The notes under the pieces are model-generated. The model was not told where the DNA came from. It saw only the letters and a list, made by a program, of their open reading frames with translations, and ran no database searches. A stretch of 64,000 nt of DNA from Undaria pinnatifida (taxonomy: Eukaryota > Sar > Phaeophyceae > Laminariales > Alariaceae): the NCBI GenBank assembly GCA_012845835.1, contig JABAKD010000011.1, forward strand, positions 2,501 to 66,500. Direction: 5' to 3'. Positions within the stretch are counted from its first letter, which is position 1. The number at the start of each line of letters is the position of its first letter. Positions 58,421-64,000 of this stretch are shown here, piece after piece. The position numbers and the translations under genes were made by a program.

Positions 58421-59190
58421 TGGTAGAGCAATATAGTGGAAACTACATAAATTAATTTATAAAATAGGTATGGTGTTAGTTTACTTCAAAATTCCCCACC
58501 TAAAGTAAAAATACCAACACCAATCTTTGTAGTGAGTGGAGAAAAACATTTGTTTATAAAAGAATGGGACCCCTCTCATTAAGAAAATTTGACCCACATA
58601 GTGTAGTACAAGTAAGTTCCAGCAAGCAGCTTCAAAATATGAGTATTGACCCGAAATTCGTCGAGCTCACCTGACCTCCTGACAATATTTTTTTGCTATA
58701 AAATGTTGGAGTGACAGCGTATCAATTTGGAACCGTGGGTTCGTGTCCAACAGAGTTTTTATTTGTTTTTGTTTTCTTTTGGGGGGGGGGAGTAGCCGAC
58801 TTTCATTCTCGAATGCTGTATTAAGAGTAACATATAAGATAACTACTAATATTCTGTATTCGTACTCCTCCCGATATTAAAGCCGGGGGGAAGAAGAAAC
58901 AAAATAAACCACCTACCATATATAGGATGGAGAAGTATGGTGGAAACTACAGTAATAAATTTATAAAATAGATGTGATGTTAGATCTAGCTCAAAATTCC
59001 CCACCCAAAGTAAAAATACCAACACTTACCATCATAGTGGACTAAAAATAGGATCCCTCCCAATAAAAACTCACCCATATAGTATATTACAAGTACCAAC
59101 AACGCAGCTTGCAAAGATTAGTACTGACCTGAAATTCGTCGAACTCACGGCTGACGTCCTTGAAATATTTTTTATAAAATATAACAAGGG
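58421..59190 (+). repeat. Two direct copies of a 280-bp AT-rich repeat, about 495 bp apart
   Basis: Shared words in 58421-58704 and 58918-59190: GTGGAAACTAC, AATTTATAAAATAG, CAAAATTCCCCACC, AAAGTAAAAATACCAACAC, GACC(T/C)GAAATTCGTCGA. The right ends resemble decayed, inverted TIR-family ends (GCAGCTTGCAAAGATTAG). Confidence 0.8.
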
Positions 59191-59194
59191 GAAT

Positions 59195-60000
59195 TAGAGC
59201 GATCTACTACTGGTATAACACGCGTTCTTCTGGACGTATCATGGTCGTCTTGCAGCCTTTCTAATCTTCTTGCATCGTATTCTTCACAACTACTCGCACT
59301 TTCCCGTATTTTATTTGTTCAAGCCCTGCGGACATCAAGCAAAACAACCGCAATTTGGCTAGTTGCTTGCATGATAGGTCGCGCAAAAAACCTTGGCCTA
59401 TTGGGTCAAAGCCTACTTACTAACTCTAAGGTCGCAATTATTTACGCGGTCGCAATTCGGCTGGTCTTATGCATCATGTACGTTATCCAGGGTTTTTTTA
59501 TTTGTTTGTGAAGGGTGTCCGTCTAATTTTTCTTCCTAATGAAGTTGTATCCCCGCCTTCGTTGCCGGCCGTAGGGAACCTTTCGCAGATGTCGTAGTAT
59601 GCACATTCGTCTACGAAAAGCACGTCATCGCTCACGCGTTATTTTTTGTGTATTTTTGTAGATCGTCCGTCGTTGTTGTACGTTGTTGTTGGCGCTTATC
59701 CTATTAATATCTTACCAGATATTATTTTTTCATGTGCGTATTCACCGGACGAAGTTTTACACATTCTTCATAACTCCTCCTGCAGAAGTTATTTGCGTAA
59801 CAAGATGCGCAAAAAAACGGTTTTGAGCCCATCTGTATCAGATTGACGTGCAGACCAAGCACGCTCAAAATGATAACACTTCAACAGCACCGAAACGCAA
59901 TAATATAAAAAGGCGAATTAGAGCGATCTACTACTGGTACAACACGCGTTCTTCTGGACGTATCATGGTCGTTTTGCAGCCACACGCAGCCACATGGCCA
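59195..60000 (+). repeat. Repeat A copies near the right side
   Basis: GCGATCTACTACTGGTATAA at about 59196 and again (TACTGGTACAA) near 59922, with the full internal order seen at 8.9-9.7 kb. Confidence 0.9.
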
Positions 60001-60649
60001 GCACGTACACAGCACATGACAGCCCAACAGCGCACACGCAACCATCCGCTGCACGTATGAAGCCTACAGCACGGCATCATGAATACCGAACGACCGCGAC
60101 GGTTGGATTAGCCCTTTCACAGACCGGCGCCCCTGCTCTCGAGCCCGGGCAAGATGTGTGTCTGTTGCTCGGTTTCAGTTAATGAGGGCACCCCATAGCA
60201 GTAGCTAGCTGGAGCACAGCAGTCAGTTATTCCTTTGTTGTGTCAACCCCCTTGCCTGCGTTCGTTCCTCGGCATCGATCGCTTTTAGCCCGTGTCTATC
60301 GCCAAGCTACCAGCAACCACGTAACGAAAGCTCAAACACGACCCATCGCGGCTTCCGCGCGTTTATACTGTGTAGACGGTCAGTTGTTGCAGCCAACGTT
60401 ATCTGGCCCATGCCGTGCATGCCTCGTCTCACACCCCTGGCGGCTGGTGCCCTACGCTGCTCTGGGTCTCGGACGGGACGGGGCAAATAACCTTGCTTCG
60501 TCTCGTCTCGGGTCTTGAGCCCTTAATGACTCGATGTGGAAGAAACGCCATATTCAGTTTTAGACAGCACAAAGCGCCCACATATTTCGCTGTATAGAAC
60601 AAAGCGCCGAATACCAAATACATAAATATCAGCGTACGCGGAGTTTTAG

Positions 60650-60900
60650 ATATCTCTACTAAGCTCGCAATCATTTACGCGGTCGCAATTCGGCTGGTCA
60701 TTTGCATTATGTACGTTATCTAGGGATTTTTTTTTTGTTTGTGAAGGGCGTCCGTCTAATTTTGCTTCCTAATAAAGTTGCATCCCCGCCTTCGTTGCCG
60801 GCCGTAGGGAACCTTTTGCAGATATCGTAGTATGCACATTCGTCTACGAAAAGCACGTCATCGCTCACGCGTTATTTTTTGTGTATTTTTGTAGGTTGTA
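60650..60900 (+). repeat. Partial repeat A
   Basis: TTTACGCGGTCGCAATTCGG through CCCCGCCTTCGTTGCCGGCC to AAAAGCACGTCATCGCTCAC. Truncated at about 60900, where unique sequence begins. Confidence 0.88.
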
Positions 60901-60955
60901 GCCTCGAGGTGAGCGAGGCCATTCGATATTATTAACTTTTTGGGCATAAGTGGCT

Positions 60956-61140
60956 CCCATGTCTCAACTCGAACTAGTGGTCTCCGTCAGTACGCCTAGA
61001 ACGAAAAACCGAGGAAAGATCAAACTACCTGAAAATAGACTAGGATATTTCTGCACTAATCCAGACGTAGATGTCGAGAAGAGGATTTATCTCATGAATC
61101 AGCATGAGTGGGTAGAAGCTTCGAGAAAGCCCCTCCCCTG
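60956..61140 (+). CDS. Putative exon or ORF start, unknown
   Basis: A plus frame reads MSQLELVVSVSTPRTKNRGK, then RLGYFCTNPDVDVEKRIYL and NQHEWVEASRK, clearly non-repetitive and protein-like. It remains open to 61336, but the later part (Cys-rich, then low complexity) is less convincing, and a second plus frame is open at 61108-61431. A splice site near 61130 is possible. It lies between copies of repeats A and C. Confidence 0.4.
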
Positions 61141-61733
61141 CCCATGCTGTGCGAGCTTGAACAAACGGCCAAAACAAATACCGGTACTTGTACTGTATCT
61201 GGTAAAAAAAATGAGTGCTTCGTACTCCAGACTCGCTTCATATGTAGGATACCTCGCGGGCGTCTGCCGCCTTCGGTGTGCCTCAGTCTGGCAGTCAGTA
61301 CAGCAGCACAGCAGGACTGGCCCTCAACCCGGTTAAATTTACCACCCTCGAAACGTAGGCATTCGCGCGAGAGGCAACAGAGTCGTAAACTGCAGCAGCT
61401 CCGGCCATGCACTACGTCGGGCACAAACTAAACAAAACATGTCATCGAAAAATTACAGTTTCAGGACGAGAGTGCAGGAGCGCGAGCGCGCGACGAACGA
61501 TGTCAGAGCCCCAGCTTTCTGACCGCAGAGCTCGCCGGGATAGGAGAAATCTCGTGGGCATTTTCCACCGGCTGGTTGTGCTGTAGTTGAGTTGGCTGTT
61601 GGGGTGCTGGTTGTCTGTGTTGTGCTGTGTTATTTTTTGTTTTGTGGTGTGTTGTGTGCTGTGTGCGCGCGATCCTCGTAAATACACGAGGGCTCATTTT
61701 CAAGTGATAGTTCGCAGAGGCATGGCTCCACGA

Positions 61734-64000
61734 GAGCGAGATGCCTCTGACCACCGCCAACGTTACTGGTGGTGTTATACACGCAGGTTGATTAACTCGG
61801 ATTGAGCATACACCAAGCGGCTTGCTGGGTTGAGCGTTGCAATTACTGCGTAGGTGTTGTGCTGTGCTGCTGCTGCAGAGGGTCTGTGTTGGAGTTGCCT
61901 CGAGCTTTTGTCGTCTGCAATGCTGTTTGCTGGAAAATACTCGGAAATTTGCTTCAAATATGCAGTTGGGCCAAAAAGTGCCCTAGTGCATATTTTGGGG
62001 AATCCACATCTCACGCTGCTCGTTAGGTCTAAAATATTGACCTGTTTTTTTCACATGTAAAAAATGATAGGGCTTAATTCGGTTTGGATCCAAATATATA
62101 GGCCCATCGTCAGGGTTAAATAGGTCTATCGGCAATTTGCATCATGTACGTTATCTAGCTTTTTTTTTTGTGAAGGGTGCCCGTCTAGTTTTGCTTCCTT
62201 AACAAAGTTGTATCCCCGCCTTCGTTGCCGGCCGTAGGGACCCTTTCGCAGATGTCGTAGTATGTACAGTCGTCTACGAAAATGACGTCATCGCTCGCGC
62301 GGTATTTGTTTACTTCTCTTTGTAGGTTGTCCATCGTTGTTGTACGTTGTTGTTGGCGCGTATCCTATTGATATTTTATCAGATAAAAACAAAACAAACG
62401 CTCCAGCTCTGCAGACGTAAAAACGGAAACAAACGCTCGAGAGTATGCAACCGCAAAATTCCAAACATTAGCAAGTACCGTTTGGAAATGATGCCAATTT
62501 TGTAAATCATCCAGGCGCTGTGCAGACATTAAGATACAACCAAAATCTCCGGAATTCCTCCTCGACATGCAGTATTTTTGCAACTTCTCGCTTGTCTCGC
62601 TCGGCATCTGTCCGCGTTCACGTCGATGTGCGGAACGGACACGGCAGGGCGAGGGGCGTTGGAGCCTCCCCCCGAAGCCGGCGCTCAAACGAAGCTATTT
62701 GACCGAGAATTCCAGTTCCGCGAATCGCATACTTAGGCGTGAGAGCGGGATGCCTCTGACCACCGCCAACGTTTCTGGTGGTGTTGTACACGTAGGTTGA
62801 TTAACTCGGGTTGAGGATACCCCAAGCGGCTTGCTGGGTTGAGCGTTGCAATTACTGCGTGGGTGTTGTGCTGTGCTGCTGCTGCAGAGGGTCTGTGTTG
62901 GCGTTGCCTCGAGCTTTTGTCATCTGAAATGCTGTTGTTTGCTGGAAAATACTCGGAAATTTGCTTCAAATATGCAGTTGGGCCAAAGGTGCCCTAGTGC
63001 ATATTTTGGGGAAATCCACATCTCACGCTGCTCGTTAGGTCTAAAATATTGACCTATTTTTTTCACATTTAGAAGACGATAGGGCTTAATTCGGTTTAGA
63101 TCCAAATATATAGGCCTATCGTCAGGCTTAAATAGGTCTTATGTCAGGTTGACGTGCAGATCAAGCACGCTCAAAATGATGAACACCTCAACAGCACCAC
63201 ACACAATAATATAAGAAGACGATTTAGAGCGATCTACTTCTGGTATAACACGCGTTCTTCTGGACGTATCATGTTTGCAGCCTTTCTAATCTTCTTGCAT
63301 CGCATTCTTCACTACTCGCACTTTCCCGTGTTTTATTCGTTCGAGCCCTGCAGATATCAAGCAAAACAACCGCAATTTGGCTAGTTACTTGCATAATAGG
63401 TCGCGCAAAAAACCTTGGCCTATTGGGTCAAAGCCTACTAACTAAGGTCGCAATTATTTACGCGGTCGCAATTCGGCTGGTCATTTGCGTCATGTACGTT
63501 ATCTAGGGGTTTTTTTATTTGTTTGTGAAGGGTGCCCGTCTAGTTTTGCTTCCTTAACAAAGTTGTATCCCCGCCTTCGTTGCCGGCCATAGGGAACCTT
63601 TCGCAGATGTCGTAGTATGTGCATTCGTCTGCGAAAATGACGTCATCGCTCGCGCGTTATCTGTTTACTTCTTTTTGTAGGTTGTGCATCGTTGTTGTAC
63701 GTTGTTGTTGGCGCGTATCCTATTGATATTTTATCAGATAAAAACAAAACAAACGCTCCAGCCCTGCAGGTCTACGTCAAAAGGGAAACAAACGCCCAAG
63801 AGTATGCCATCGCAAAATTCCAAGCATCATCAAGTACCGTTACGAAATGATGCCAATATTGTAAATCATCCAGGCGCTGCAGACATTAAGATTCAACCAA
63901 AATCTCCGAAATTTGTCCTCGATATGCGGTATTTTTGCAACTTCTCGCTTGTCTCGCTCGGCATCCGTCTGCGTTCACGTCGATGTGCGGAACGGACACG
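61734..64000 (+). repeat. Tandem C-A-B composite units, about 1.0-1.2 kb period
   Basis: Block C (ATGCCTCTGACCACCGCC, GCGTTGCAATTACTGCG, AATTCGGTTT.GATCCAAATA) lies at 61734-62124 and 62739-63139. Each is followed by repeat A (62125-62400 truncated; 63150-63750 fuller) and repeat B (62400-62740; 63750-64000, running off the window). The order C-A-B therefore repeats head to tail. No protein frame is conserved between units. Confidence 0.85.

Noticed and set aside
58720-58760. GGGTTCGTGTCC considered as a tRNA T-arm
   Set aside because: The flanking stems do not pair and no A box lies at the right distance.

Overview
This is a repeat-dominated stretch of a eukaryotic nuclear genome. Genes are interrupted by GT-AG introns. 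There are Copia and Helitron transposons, MITE-like elements, tRNA-derived SINE heads, a 204-bp satellite, very long microsatellites and an interstitial CCCTAA telomeric tract. I see no operons, ribosome-binding sites, CRISPR arrays or rRNA. A marine protist or alga (perhaps a brown-alga-like stramenopile) is only a guess from overall style; no marker gene settles it.

Layout: 1-4852 is a satellite array. 5500-6230 is a decayed Copia pol fragment. 7.5-17.2 kb is a patchwork of dispersed repeats (families called A, B, C, D and E here), a large inverted-repeat element, two SINE heads and a duplicated 462-bp block. From 18.2 to 31.5 kb I reconstruct an eight-exon plus-strand gene of 353 codons. 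All seven junctions keep phase, and its introns are filled with minisatellites and with decayed copies of its own splice junctions. 32.1-34.7 kb is microsatellite and palindromic minisatellite with telomeric repeats. 35.05-36.8 kb is a fold-back element. 38.4-40.9 kb holds the 3' part of a minus-strand multi-exon gene with short introns. 43-47.6 kb contains three non-autonomous DNA transposons; two have clear target-site duplications. 48.45-53.82 kb is an apparently intact Helitron coding region (Rep-helicase-OTU, 1711 aa) plus an overlapping second ORF. It lies immediately 3' of a three-exon Cys-rich gene (53.9-56.03 kb) whose intron 2 carries a 448-bp (CA)n tract. 56.7-64 kb is again repeats, ending in a tandem array of a composite C-A-B unit.

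The Helitron is the only element here with an intact enzyme. The three non-autonomous DNA transposons would need transposases from elsewhere. The three host-type genes are not recognised as known families, and their models come from hand-reading codon-like frames and splice phases, so they should be treated as predictions. Most long open frames in the window come from repeats that happen to lack stops and are not listed as genes.
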